A program made the position numbers and the translations under genes. Of a stretch of DNA of 64,000 nt, positions 54,596 to 63,642 are shown piece after piece. The DNA comes from JACDER01 sp963842575 (GTDB taxonomy: Bacteria > Actinomycetota > Thermoleophilia > Gaiellales > Gaiellaceae), in NCBI GenBank assembly GCA_963842575.1, contig CAWJGS010000010.1, positions 310,001-374,000 on the forward strand, written 5' to 3'. Under the pieces are notes generated by a model. That model saw only the letters and a program-made list of their open reading frames with translations, was not told where the DNA came from and did not search any database. Every line of letters begins with the position of its first letter. Position 1 is the first letter of the stretch.

Positions 54596-55433
54596 AGAAG
54601 CCCTTCTTGGTCTTCCGGCCGAGCTCGCCCGACTCCAGCATCTTGCGCAACCGTGGCGGCGGGCCCATCCGCTCCTCGCCGAGCGCGGCCTCGAGCGCCT
54701 CGGAGGCGTGGACGTGGATGTCGACGCCGATCAGGTCGATCAGCGCGCACGGCCCGATCGGCCAGTTCGCGCCGTAGGTCATGGCGCGGTCGACGTCCTC
54801 GGGTGAGACGCGGGCCTCGTCGATCACGCGGACGCAGTCGTTCAGGAGCGGGATGAGGATGCGGTTGACGACGAAGCCCGGCGTGTCGTTGCAGGCGATC
54901 GGCTCCTTGCCGAGCTTCTCCGCGAACGCGAAGGCCGCAGCGAAGACCTCGTCGGAGGTGTGCGCGGTGCGGACGACCTCGACGAGCTTGAGGACCGGCG
55001 CCGGGTTGAAGAAGTGCATGCCGACGACGCGCTCGGGCCGCTCGGTCACATCGGCGATCTCGGTCACGGACAGCGCCGAGGTGTTCGTCGCCAGGATCGC
55101 GTCCGGGGCGAGCAGGTCGTCGAGCTCCTTGAAGACGGCCGCCTTGGTGGCAATGTCCTCGATCACGGCCTCGATCACCAGGTCGCAGGAGGCGAGCGCG
55201 CCGAGGTCGGTGGCGAGCGTCAGTCTCCCGAGCGTCTCGTCCTTCTGCTCCGCCGTCATCCGCCCCTTCTCGACGCCGCGGCTCAGGTAGTGGTCGATCG
55301 TCGCGCGGCCGCGTTCGGCCAGCTCGTCGTTCACCTCGCGGCCGACTGTCTCGACGCCCGCCTGGAGGCAGACCTGCGCAATCCCCGCCCCCATCGTCCC
55401 CAGGCCGACGACGCCTACGCGTTCGATGCTCAT
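54582..55433 (-). CDS. 3-hydroxyacyl/3-hydroxybutyryl-CoA dehydrogenase
   Basis: 283 residues from ATG 55433 (ATGA overlap with glgP). NAD(P)-dependent oxidation of 3-hydroxybutyryl-CoA. Rossmann motif VGVVGLGTMGAGIAQ, catalytic-region GMHFFNPAPVLKLVEVV (His), NTSALSVTEIA, and CNDTPGFVVNRIL and YGANWPIGP from the C-terminal dimer domain. With the thiolase two genes upstream it could form an acetoacetyl-CoA/butanoyl-CoA route. No crotonase is present in the window. Confidence 0.93.
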   Translation of the reverse strand: MSIERVGVVGLGTMGAGIAQVCLQAGVETVGREVNDELAERGRATIDHYLSRGVEKGRMTAEQKDETLGRLTLATDLGALASCDLVIEAVIEDIATKAAVFKELDDLLAPDAILATNTSALSVTEIADVTERPERVVGMHFFNPAPVLKLVEVVRTAHTSDEVFAAAFAFAEKLGKEPIACNDTPGFVVNRILIPLLNDCVRVIDEARVSPEDVDRAMTYGANWPIGPCALIDLIGVDIHVHASEALEAALGEERMGPPPRLRKMLESGELGRKTKKGFFTYD

Positions 55434-56950
55434 CTGCTGGCCGGCGCGTAGTAGCGCTCGGCGTACTCCTTGACCATGCGATGGCTGGAGAACCGAGGAG
55501 TGACGCGTTCGATCGAGGTCTCCATCATCTTCTCCCAGCGCGGCCGGTCCTCGTAGAAGGCGGGGACGACCTCCTCCTCCAGCAACCGGTAGAGCTCTGC
55601 GCGGTCGGCTTCGTCCGACTCGCCTGCAATCGCCCAGCCGATCTCCGGCGAGTACGCCTCCGGCCACCAGCCGTCCAGAACGGAAAGGTTGAGGACGCCG
55701 TTCATCGCCGCCTTCATCCCGCTCGTCCCCGAGGCCTCCATCGGCCGGCGCGGGTTGTTCAGCCAGACGTCGGAGCCGGACGTGACGTAGGAGGCGACCT
55801 CCATGTTGTAGTTGGGGACGAAGGCGATCCGCCCCTCGAAGCGCGGGTCGCTCGCGAGCCGGTTGATCTCGTAGATCAGCTCCTTGCCGCCGTCGTCCGC
55901 CGGGTGCGCCTTGCCGCTCACGACGACCTGAACCGGAAGAGCGGCGAGCCGGTCTGGCTCCTGGAACAGGAGGGTCGCACGTTTGTACGTGGCGAAGCGG
56001 CGTGTGAAGCCGATGGTCAGTCGTTCGGGGTCGAGCTCGACGCCGGTGCGCTCGCGGACGTAGCCGATTAGCGCGCGCTTGTTCTCTGCGTGCGGCGACT
56101 CCTTCTTCCACGTCGGGACGTGCGCGCCGTTCGTGATCGAGCCGATCTCGTAGCCGGGCCACATCTCGCGCGAGACCTCGCCGTGCAGCTCGGACACGCC
56201 GTTCGCATAGGCCGACGTCCTCAGGGCGAGCGGTGTCAGGCCGACCTGGCCGTCCTGCTCGACGAAGTCCCAGCTGAGGCCGACACTGGTCGAGCAGGCC
56301 GCCCACGTAGCGGCGCGCGAGCTCCGGCTCGAAGACCTCGTTTCCCTCGGGCACCGGCGTGTGCGTGGTGAAGACCGTGGAGGAGCGCACGCGCTCGACC
56401 GCCTCGTCCGGCGCCATCCCGCCCTCGACGAGCGCGCGGATCCGCTCGAGCGCGGCGAAGGCGGCATGGCCCTCGTTCAGGTGGAAGACGGTCGGCTCGT
56501 GCCCGAGCGCGGCGAGCGCGCGGACCCCGGCGACGCCGATCACGACCTCCTGGCGGATCCTCTCCTCGCGGTCGATCGTGTACAGGCGCGGGACGAGGGC
56601 GTCCGACTCGAGCAGATACAGCGGGACGCTGCCCACGTCGAGCCGCCAGACGGCCGACCGGGACGGTCTCGCCGGCGAGATCGACCTCGACGGTGACGTC
56701 CTCCTTGACCAGCCCGACGCCGGAGAGGTCGGCCTCCGGGTACTCCTCGCGCTGCCGCCCGCTCCTCGTCGATCACCTGGGTGAAGTAGCCCTGCCGGTA
56801 GAGCAGGCCGACCGCGACGAGCGGGAGCCGGAGGTCGGAGGCGGACTTGAGATGGTCGCCCGCGAGCACGCCGAGCCCGCCCGCGTAGATCGGGAGGCGG
56901 TCGTCGACCGCGAACTCCATCGAGAAGTACGCCACTACCACGCGGCGCAC
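55430..56950 (-). pseudogene. glgP: Alpha-glucan phosphorylase (short GT35 form), three frameshifts
   Basis: Phosphorolysis of alpha-1,4-glucans to glucose-1-phosphate. Frame 1 from GTG 56950 has YFSMEFAVDDRLPIYAGGLG and DHLKSASDLRLPLVAVGLLY. Frame 2 gives QREEYPEADLSG and VEVDLAGETVPV. Frame 3 gives VPLYLLESDALVPRLYTIDR, FHLNEGHAAFAALERIR and FTTHTPVPEGNEVF. The rest (from VGLSWDFV) has ITNGAHVPTW, GFTRRFATYKRATLL and the PLP region ASGTSGMKAAMNGVLNLS. Breaks are near 56758, 56650 and 56285. Corrected length is about 500 residues, suiting the short archaeal/thermophile form. Confidence 0.8.
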
Positions 56951-56991
56951 CTTACTCGTCAGCCGAAACGGTCGAAACGCGCAGCGGCGGG

Positions 56992-58137
56992 TTACAACCG
57001 CTCGATGACGGCCGCGATCGCCTGGCCGAAGCCGATGCACATCGTCGCGATCCCGTAGCGGGCGTCGCGTCGCTCCAACTCGTTGATCAGCGTCGCGGTC
57101 ATGCGCGCGCCGGTCGCGCCGAGCGGATGCCCGAGCGAGATCCCGCCGCCGTTCGGGTTGACGTCGTCCATCCGCTCCTCGAGCCCCGCGTCCCGCGCGA
57201 ACTGCAGGACGACGGACGCGAACGCCTCGTTCACCTCGATCACGGCGATGTCGTCCCAGATGAGGCCGGCCTTCTCGAGCGCACGGGCGCACGCCTGCGG
57301 ATTGCCGTGCAGCATGCGGTAGGGATCGACGCCGGCGAGGCCGAAGGAGACGAAGCGGGCACGCGGCTCGAGGCCCAGGCGCAAGGCCGCGGCCTCGCTC
57401 GCGATCAGGACCGCGGCGGCGCCGTCGCAGATCTGGCTCGAGTTGCCGGCGGTCACCTTGCCGTCCGGGAGGAAGGCCGGCCTGAGCGCGGCCAGGGCCT
57501 CCGCGGACGTGTCGCGGCGCGGCGTCTCGTCGACGCCGACCAGCGCGCCCACGTGCGGGTTCGTCACCTCGACCGGGACGATCTCGTTCTCGAAGCGGCC
57601 CTCGTCGATCGCGGCGATCGCGCGGCGGTGCGACTCGAGCGAGAACGCGTCCAACTCCTCCCGGCTCAGGTTCCACTCCTCGGCGATGACCTCCGCCGAG
57701 ATCCCCTGCGGCACGATCTGCCAGCGGTCGAAGAGCTTGTCCGACAGGTCACCGCCGTTCGAGCCCATCGGGACGCGGGACATCATCTCGACGCCGGCGG
57801 ACACGACCAGATCGAGCTGCCCGGACGCGACCGCCGCCGCCGCGTTGAAGTTCGTCTGCATCGAGGAGCCGCACTGGCGGTCGACGGTCGTCCCGCAGAC
57901 CGTCTCCGGCCACCCCGCGACGAGGGGCACCATCCGGCCGATGTTCCAGCCCTGCTCGCCGATCTGGGTGACGCAGCCCATCTGCACGTCCTCGACCTCG
58001 GCCGGATCGAGGTCGTGCCGCTCCACCAGCCCGTTCAGGACCTGGCCGCAGAGCTCGTCGCCGCGGATGGTCGAGAGTGCGCCGTTTCGCCGCCCGATCG
58101 GGCTGCGGACAGCGTCGACGATCAGGGCGCCGGTCAC
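56992..58137 (-). CDS. Thiolase (acetyl-CoA acetyltransferase type)
   Basis: 381 residues from GTG 58137 (GTGA overlap with the MOSC gene). Catalytic Cys is in VDRQCGSSMQTN; the conserved NEAFAS, NPNGGGISLGHPLGATGARM (His) and C-terminal CIGFGQAIAAV loop (second Cys) are present. It condenses or cleaves acyl-CoAs, in beta-oxidation or in making acetoacetyl-CoA. Longer in-frame sequence upstream belongs to the MOSC region in another frame. It lies 41 bases before glgP. Confidence 0.95.
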   Translation of the reverse strand: MTGALIVDAVRSPIGRRNGALSTIRGDELCGQVLNGLVERHDLDPAEVEDVQMGCVTQIGEQGWNIGRMVPLVAGWPETVCGTTVDRQCGSSMQTNFNAAAAVASGQLDLVVSAGVEMMSRVPMGSNGGDLSDKLFDRWQIVPQGISAEVIAEEWNLSREELDAFSLESHRRAIAAIDEGRFENEIVPVEVTNPHVGALVGVDETPRRDTSAEALAALRPAFLPDGKVTAGNSSQICDGAAAVLIASEAAALRLGLEPRARFVSFGLAGVDPYRMLHGNPQACARALEKAGLIWDDIAVIEVNEAFASVVLQFARDAGLEERMDDVNPNGGGISLGHPLGATGARMTATLINELERRDARYGIATMCIGFGQAIAAVIERL

Positions 58138-58892
58138 TGTGGTTCTACGGTATCCCCCACGCGTACCCGGCCGGGCTGGACGATCTCGGCGTAGACGCCG
58201 AAGTCGAGCGTTCGCCGCTCGCTGAGGCCGCGGTAGCTCTTGATCAGCCCGAGTGTGTCGAGGTCGCGCTCGCCCGTATCGGGATCGCGCGTCGTCATCG
58301 CGCAGCGTTCGACCGGTCCGCCGACCCGGATGACCGCATCGCCGATCCGCGCCAGCCGCCCCTCCCACTCGTCCTCCTCGTGCGGCCGGCAGCCGGCAAG
58401 CGTGAACAGCATGCGGAACCGCCTGCCGTCGACCGAGCGTCCGGCCTCCTGCCCAAGCCGCGCCAACGAGCCGTCCGAGATGAAGGTCACCGGTGCCTCC
58501 TGGACGTGGCCATGCTCCTCCGGCCGCACTATCCAGACCCGATGGCCGGCCATCGCCGACAGCCGCTCGTCCCACGCGCCCTCGAGTACGCGCGAGCGCA
58601 CGCCGTGGTCGTGGTAGTCCACGTCGAGCACGTTCCCGTTCCCGAGTGCGCTCTCTTCCACGACCGCGCCGTCGGGGAAGGTGATGCGCAGACGCTCGCC
58701 GTCGCGGTCGTACTCGGCCCGCAGCACCATCGGCCATGACGTCAGCGAGCTGCGCAGGCGCTTTCCCTCACCGTCGACGAGCAGGAAGCGACGGTTCTCG
58801 AGCACTCCCTGCTCGGTCAGCTCGATCGAGTCGGGGTGGTGGAGAGCGAAGCACTTCACCGGTGTAACGGAGATGAGCTCGACGGACGGCAT
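58134..58892 (-). CDS. MOSC-domain protein (mARC/YcbX-like)
   Basis: 252 residues. MOSC_N beta-barrel part (ISVTPVKCFALHHPDSIELT, GVLENRRFLLVDGEGK) and MOSC domain with the conserved Cys in PVERCAMTTRDPDTGERDLD, the ligand of the molybdenum cofactor in this family. LSERRTLDFGVYAEIVQPGRVRVGD closes it. mARC-type enzymes reduce N-hydroxylated compounds; whether this one binds Moco and acts so is inferred. It heads the MOSC-thiolase-glgP-hbd row. Confidence 0.9.
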   Translation of the reverse strand: MPSVELISVTPVKCFALHHPDSIELTEQGVLENRRFLLVDGEGKRLRSSLTSWPMVLRAEYDRDGERLRITFPDGAVVEESALGNGNVLDVDYHDHGVRSRVLEGAWDERLSAMAGHRVWIVRPEEHGHVQEAPVTFISDGSLARLGQEAGRSVDGRRFRMLFTLAGCRPHEEDEWEGRLARIGDAVIRVGGPVERCAMTTRDPDTGERDLDTLGLIKSYRGLSERRTLDFGVYAEIVQPGRVRVGDTVEPQ

Positions 58893-58915
58893 CCGGAACC
58901 ATTTTGACCCAGGTC

Positions 58916-60648
58916 TCAGGACGTGACGGCAAACAGCTTCCAGGCGCCGGGCACGCCCTTCAGCTCGTGCTCACCGCGGTCGTCGAACTCGATCCCCGAG
59001 CCCGCGACGAGATCCTTGACCGTCGAGGAGACCAGGACCTCGCCCGGCGAGGCGAGGCCGGCGACCCTGGCGCCGATCGAGACGGCGATTCCCGCGACCT
59101 TGTCGTCGTGCAGCTCGCACTCGCCCGTGTGCAGTCCGGCTCGCAGCTCGAGCCCGAGCTCGCGAATCTGCTCGGCCACCGATTGCGCACAGCGGATCGC
59201 CCTCGCGGGGCCGTCGAACGTGGCGAAGAAGCCGTCGCCGGCGGTGTCCTTCTCCTCGCCGCGAAAGCGCACCAGCTCGCGGCGCACGAGCGCATGGTGC
59301 CGCTCGAGGAGCTCGCGCCAGCCGCGGTCGCCGAGCTCAGCCGCCCGCTCGGTCGACCCGACGATGTCGGTGAAGAGCAACGTCGCGAGGACGGAGTCGG
59401 GGACGGCGGCGACCGGGCGTCCGCCGACGAACTGCTCGATCTCGTCCACGATCTCCGGCGACAGGAAGATCCCCCAGTAGTCCGAGCCGGGAAGCCGAAC
59501 CTCGTGCGCGCCCTCGATTCGCGCGGCGACCTCCCGGTGTTGCTCCAGCTTCGACGGAGCCCTCGCGATAGAAGACGAGCGTCGGCGCCTTGATCGCGGG
59601 CAGCACCGGCCGCATGTCGGTCTCGCCGAACGCCCGGTTGAGCGCGTACGCGAACTCCGGGCTGAGTCCGACCCGCATCTCGTTCGCGAACCACAGGCGC
59701 GCCTCCGCGCCGCGATCGAAGAGCGTCGGGCAGACCATCTCGAGGAGCTCGTCGCAGAACTCCTGCGTTCCCCACTCGAACCGCACGCGCTGCAAGAACT
59801 GTTCTCCCCAGTCGTCCGGCTCCTCCGGCCTTGCCTGCGGATGGAAGAGCGCGAGCGCGGCCGTCCGCTCGGGATACGTGGCGGCGAAGAGCATGGCCAT
59901 GTCGCACCCGTCGTGCGCGGCCAGGATCACCGGCTCGGGAGCGTCGGCGGCGTCGAGTACTGCGCGCAGGTCCTCCATGCGCGTCTCGAGCGTCGCGAAT
60001 TGCCCGTGGCGGTCGGAAACGCCGGTGCCGCGCTTGTCGAAGAGGATCAGCCGGAACGACTCGGCGAGCCGCTGGCAGGCGACGAACCAGTCCAGGTAGT
60101 CCTTCCCTCCGTCGGGATCCATCAGCCGAGCGTCCTGCTCGAAGAGCTCTCGTTCGCCCAGCGCTCGCGGACCGTGCGCAGCTCCGCCCGCCATTCCTCT
60201 TCCGTGAAGCCGTACGGATAGTCGTCGGCGCGAACGACGCGTGCGAACGTGTTCAAGAGCACGAGCGCCTCGGTCCGCTCGGGATACGTCGCCGCGAAGA
60301 GCGCGCAGGTCTGGCCGCCCTCGCCGATTCCCAGGAGCGTCACGCGTTCGGCGCCAACCGCGTCGATCACGGCGCGAATGTCGTCCATGCGCGTCTCCAA
60401 CGACCCCAGGTCGCGAGGTCGGTCGGACAGGCCCGTCCCTCGCTTGTCGAGCATGCTCAGGCGCGAGAACGACGCCAGCCGCTCGTAGAGGCACGCCAGT
60501 CCGCGTTCGACCACGGAAAGACGAGGTTGCTGAACATTGGTACGAGCACGAGGTCGCGCGGGCCGTCGCCGTACGTCTGATACGCGATCGAGACGTCGCG
60601 GCTCCGGGTGAATTCGACCTCCGGGATATTCAGGTCGATGGGCGCCAT
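58916..60648 (-). pseudogene. Alpha/beta-hydrolase-like sensor fused to class III nucleotide cyclase; three frameshifts and a duplicated core
   Basis: Start ATG 60648 (IPEVEFTRSRDVSIAYQTYG). Breaks near 60500, 60155 and 59553 join four frames. A first hydrolase core has LDKRGTGLSDRPRDLGSLET and LLGIGEGGQT. After FEQDARLMDPDGGKDYLDWF a second core begins at RLAESFRLILFDKRGTGVSD with VILAAHDGCDM. In both, the nucleophile Ser of GxSxG is replaced (Gly, His), so neither is likely catalytic. The cyclase follows: LLFTDIVGSTERAAELGD (metal Asp), GDGFFATFDGP, GLHTGECEL, SIGARVAGLA. The lone cyclase frame starts at 59449. It would make cAMP or cGMP; Rv1900c has the single-hydrolase version of this plan. 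Confidence 0.75.
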
Positions 60649-60660
60649 TAGGCTGTAACT

Positions 60661-62079
60661 ATGGCCGCCACCGCCACGGAACGGAAGCTTTTCGTCGGCG
60701 GCGAATGGGTGGAGACCGGCGAATGGATGGACGTGCGCTCGCCGTACTCCGGTGACGTCGTCGGTCGCGTTGCGAAGGCTGGGGCCGAGGAGACGACGCG
60801 CGCGGTCGACGCGGCCGAGAGGGCGATGGGCGATCCGCTCCCGGCGCACAAGCGCGCGGAGATCCTGGTCAAGGTCGCGGCGCAGCTCGGCCGCCGCCAC
60901 GACGAGGTCGCGCGGCTGATCTCCGACGAGGCCGGAAAGCCGATGAAGGCCGCGCGCGTGGAGGCGCGGCGCGCCATGTCCACCTATACCTTCGCGGCCG
61001 TCGAGGCACGCAAGCTCGCCGGCGAGGTGGTCCCGATGGACGCCTCCCAGGCCGGCGAGGGCAAGCTCGCCTTCACGCTGCGCGTACCGATCGGAGTGGT
61101 CGGAGCGATCAGCCCCTTCAACTTCCCCCTCAACCTCGTCGCGCACAAGCTCGCGCCGTCGCTCGCGGCCGGCTGCGCCGTCGTGCTCAAGCCGGCGTCA
61201 GCGACTCCGCTCTCCGCGCTGCTTCTGGCGGAGATGGAGGAGGAAGCGGGCCTGCCGCCGGGGTGGCTCAGCGTTGTCGCCGGGTCGGCTAGGGAAATCG
61301 GCGACGTCCTGGTCGAAGACGACCGCGTGAAGGCAATCACCTTCACGGGCTCGGGCGATGTCGGCTGGGGCCTGCGCGAGCGCGCCGCGCGCAAGCGGGT
61401 CAACCTCGAGCTCGGGAATGCGACGCCTGTGATCGTCTGCGCCGACGCGCCGGACGGCGCCGCGGCCAAGCTCGCTGCCCACAGCTTCTCCTTCGCCGGC
61501 CAGAGCTGCATCTCGGTCCAGCGCATCTACGTTCAGGACGAGGCCTGGGACTCGTTCGTGGCGGAATTCGTCCCGCTGGTCGAGGCCCTCCGTGTGGGCG
61601 ACCCTGCGGACGAAGAAACGGACGTCGGCCCGCTGATCGACGAGGATGCTCGCGAGCGCGTGCTCCAATGGATCGGCGAGACGAGCGGCGAGGTGCTCAC
61701 CGGCGGCGACACCACCGAGGATGGGCTCGTCCGCCCCACCGTCATCGCCAATCCGAGCCCTGAGGACAAGGTGTCCTGCGACGAGGTCTTCGGGCCGGTG
61801 GTGACGCTGACGAAGGTGGGCTCGCTCGACGAGGCGATCGAGCTCGCGAACTCGACGAGGTTCGGACTGCAGGCGGGGATCTTCACGAGCGACATCCGCT
61901 CGGCGCTGCGCGCCGCGCGTGAGCTCGAGTTCGGCGGCGTGATCGTCAACGAGGCCCCCACGTTCCGCGCCGACCAGATGCCGTATGGCGGGGTGAAGGC
62001 GTCCGGAAACACACGGGAAGGGCCCGCGTACGCCGTCCACGAGCTCACGGAAGAACGGCTCGTCGTCATCGAGCTCTAG
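60661..62079 (+). CDS. Aldehyde dehydrogenase (NAD(P)-dependent, ALDH superfamily)
   Basis: 472 residues, divergent from the cyclase with 12 bases between starts. Oxyanion Asn in VVGAISPFNFPLNLVAHKLA, cofactor Lys in CAVVLKPASATPLSA, ITFTGSGDVGWGLR, catalytic Glu in LELGNATPVIVC and nucleophile Cys in FAGQSCISVQRIYV. EVFGPVV and the terminal PYGGVKASGNTREG are typical. The sequence resembles the GAPN/lactaldehyde/succinate-semialdehyde group; the substrate is undetermined. Confidence 0.93.
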   Translation: MAATATERKLFVGGEWVETGEWMDVRSPYSGDVVGRVAKAGAEETTRAVDAAERAMGDPLPAHKRAEILVKVAAQLGRRHDEVARLISDEAGKPMKAARVEARRAMSTYTFAAVEARKLAGEVVPMDASQAGEGKLAFTLRVPIGVVGAISPFNFPLNLVAHKLAPSLAAGCAVVLKPASATPLSALLLAEMEEEAGLPPGWLSVVAGSAREIGDVLVEDDRVKAITFTGSGDVGWGLRERAARKRVNLELGNATPVIVCADAPDGAAAKLAAHSFSFAGQSCISVQRIYVQDEAWDSFVAEFVPLVEALRVGDPADEETDVGPLIDEDARERVLQWIGETSGEVLTGGDTTEDGLVRPTVIANPSPEDKVSCDEVFGPVVTLTKVGSLDEAIELANSTRFGLQAGIFTSDIRSALRAARELEFGGVIVNEAPTFRADQMPYGGVKASGNTREGPAYAVHELTEERLVVIEL

Positions 62080-62125
62080 GGCCGCGCACCTAGCGACCGG
62101 CCGCTGCATTAGACTCACCACCCCG

Positions 62126-62686
62126 ATGGCTCCACTTCGTGTCCGTCTGACGCGGCGCGCTCCGGCGCAGCCAGAACCGGGAGCCGGGGATGCCTCCCAG
62201 GAGGCTGCTCCGTCCCCGCCCCCGCAGCAGGGCCGCCCACCGACGCCGGGCCAGGTGCGCCGAGAACGGCGCGCGCTCGTCCGTGCCCGGGAGGACCGCA
62301 TCCGCGATCTCGGCGGGCTGTTGCTCGAGGCGTACAAGCGCGACCGGTTGAAGCCGGAGCTCTTCTTCGAGCAGAGCGCGGAGATCGTCAGCATCGAGGA
62401 GCGAATCCAGGAGCTCGACGGCGCGTTGGCCTCGCTCACCCGCAGGACGATGGCCGAGGCGAACCGCTGTGCCTGCGGGGCTCCGCTGGTGTGGGGAGCG
62501 CATTTCTGCGCCAATTGCGGCCGTCCCGTCGGCGAGGCGGCCGTCGTCGCCTGCGCCCATTGCGGGAACCCGCTGCCGGCCGAGGCGACGTTCTGCTCGA
62601 ACTGTGGGCGGCCCGCGGAACCGGCCGAGGCCGGCTACCAGACCGGTCCGGACGAGCAGGCGCCGACCATCGCCGGTCAGGGCTAA
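62126..62686 (+). CDS. Double zinc-ribbon protein with coiled-coil N-part
   Basis: 186 residues. A Pro/Ala-rich leader (1-40) is followed by a helical, charged segment (REDRIRDLGGLLLEAYKRD to SIEERIQELDGALAS) and two tandem zinc ribbons: CACGAPLVWGAHFCANCG and CAHCGNPLPAEATFCSNCG. The tail is disordered. There is no membrane segment. Function unknown; such proteins often act as adaptors. It ends three bases before the SPOR-like protein, which also has a zinc ribbon, so they probably work together. Confidence 0.8.
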   Translation: MAPLRVRLTRRAPAQPEPGAGDASQEAAPSPPPQQGRPPTPGQVRRERRALVRAREDRIRDLGGLLLEAYKRDRLKPELFFEQSAEIVSIEERIQELDGALASLTRRTMAEANRCACGAPLVWGAHFCANCGRPVGEAAVVACAHCGNPLPAEATFCSNCGRPAEPAEAGYQTGPDEQAPTIAGQG

Positions 62687-62689
62687 CCC

Positions 62690-63505
62690 GTGGGGGTCTC
62701 GCCGCCTCCGGACCAGCCCGAAGCCACTCCGCCTCCAGGCCCTCCGGTCGAGCCCGGTCCCGATCTGTGCCCCAACTGCGGGTCGCCGTACGAGCCGTAC
62801 CAGGAGTACTGCCTGGAGTGCGGACGACGGCTCCCGCTCTCGCGCGGCACGATGGCAACACTGTCGACAGCCTGGCGGCGCGGCGGCGCCCAGCCCCCCT
62901 GGTACCCGGGCGACTGGATCTGGCCCATCGTGCTCCTGCTGCTGATCGCCACTCTCGGCGGCGTCGTCGCCTACCTCACGACGAAGGACAACGGCAAGAA
63001 GACGGTCATCACCGCCACGACCGGCCAGACGGTGACGACCGAGACGACGACGACCGAGACCACGGGGACCGACACGACCGGAACCGACACGACCGGGACG
63101 GAGACGACGGACACGACCGGCACCGAGACGACCGGCACGACCGAGACCACCCCGCCACCGCCACCGCCTCCGCCCCCTCCGCCACCACCTCCGCCCCCAC
63201 CACCTCCACCGCCGGCCGGCGCTCTGACGACCTGGCCGTCCGCGAAGAGCGGGTACACGATCGTCCTCCAGTCCATCCCGGTCGGTACGGGCGAGCATGC
63301 GGCGGCCGCGTTCGCGAGGAAGGCGGCGCGGGCGGGCCTGCCCAAGGTCGGGTACCTGAACTCCTCTGGCTTCTCCAGCCTGCACCCGGGGTACTGGGTC
63401 GTCTTCAGCGGGATCTACAACTCGATCGTCGCCGCTCGGGCCAATGCCGCGGCCGCCTCCTCGAAGGGCTTCTCGGGCGCCTATCCCCGCCAGATCACGC
63501 CCTAG
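62690..63505 (+). CDS. Zinc ribbon-TM-polyproline-SPOR-like protein
   Basis: 271 residues from GTG 62690. Order: Pro-rich start, zinc ribbon (Cys27, 30, 41, 44), a linker, one membrane helix (79-96), a Thr-rich stretch (110-154) with GTDTT/GTETT repeats, 21 consecutive prolines (155-175) and a C-terminal domain of about 90 residues (GYTIVLQSIPVGTGEHAAAA to PGYWVVFSGIY) that looks like SPOR. Topology predicts a cytoplasmic zinc ribbon and an outside SPOR domain, which in other proteins binds denuded glycan at septa. SPOR identity is by pattern only. Confidence 0.8.
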   Translation: MGVSPPPDQPEATPPPGPPVEPGPDLCPNCGSPYEPYQEYCLECGRRLPLSRGTMATLSTAWRRGGAQPPWYPGDWIWPIVLLLLIATLGGVVAYLTTKDNGKKTVITATTGQTVTTETTTTETTGTDTTGTDTTGTETTDTTGTETTGTTETTPPPPPPPPPPPPPPPPPPPPPAGALTTWPSAKSGYTIVLQSIPVGTGEHAAAAFARKAARAGLPKVGYLNSSGFSSLHPGYWVVFSGIYNSIVAARANAAAASSKGFSGAYPRQITP

Positions 63506-63642
63506 GCGCGACCTCCGAGCTCACAACTCCTCTGCCGAGTTTGTAACACGGACGCCGCGGCGTTAGAATCGCGCGTCGGCGCAAAATTAACTCCCTCTTA
63601 ACAAAGCTTTGCGGCGGATTAATAGGAACGCGAGATACTGAG
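63506..63642. promoter_or_regulatory. AT-rich promoter-like gap before the last gene
   Basis: An AT-rich stretch holds TTAACA (63598-63603), a CAAAGCTTTG palindrome overlapping its right side and TTAATA 15 bases further on. The -35/-10 spacing is shorter than ideal, so this is only a candidate promoter for the gene at 63643. The palindrome could bind a regulator. No terminator hairpin is evident after the SPOR-like gene. Confidence 0.35.

Noticed and set aside
62971..63345. Minus-strand Gly/Val-rich frame
   Set aside because: It is the complement of the polyproline and Thr codons of the SPOR-like gene.
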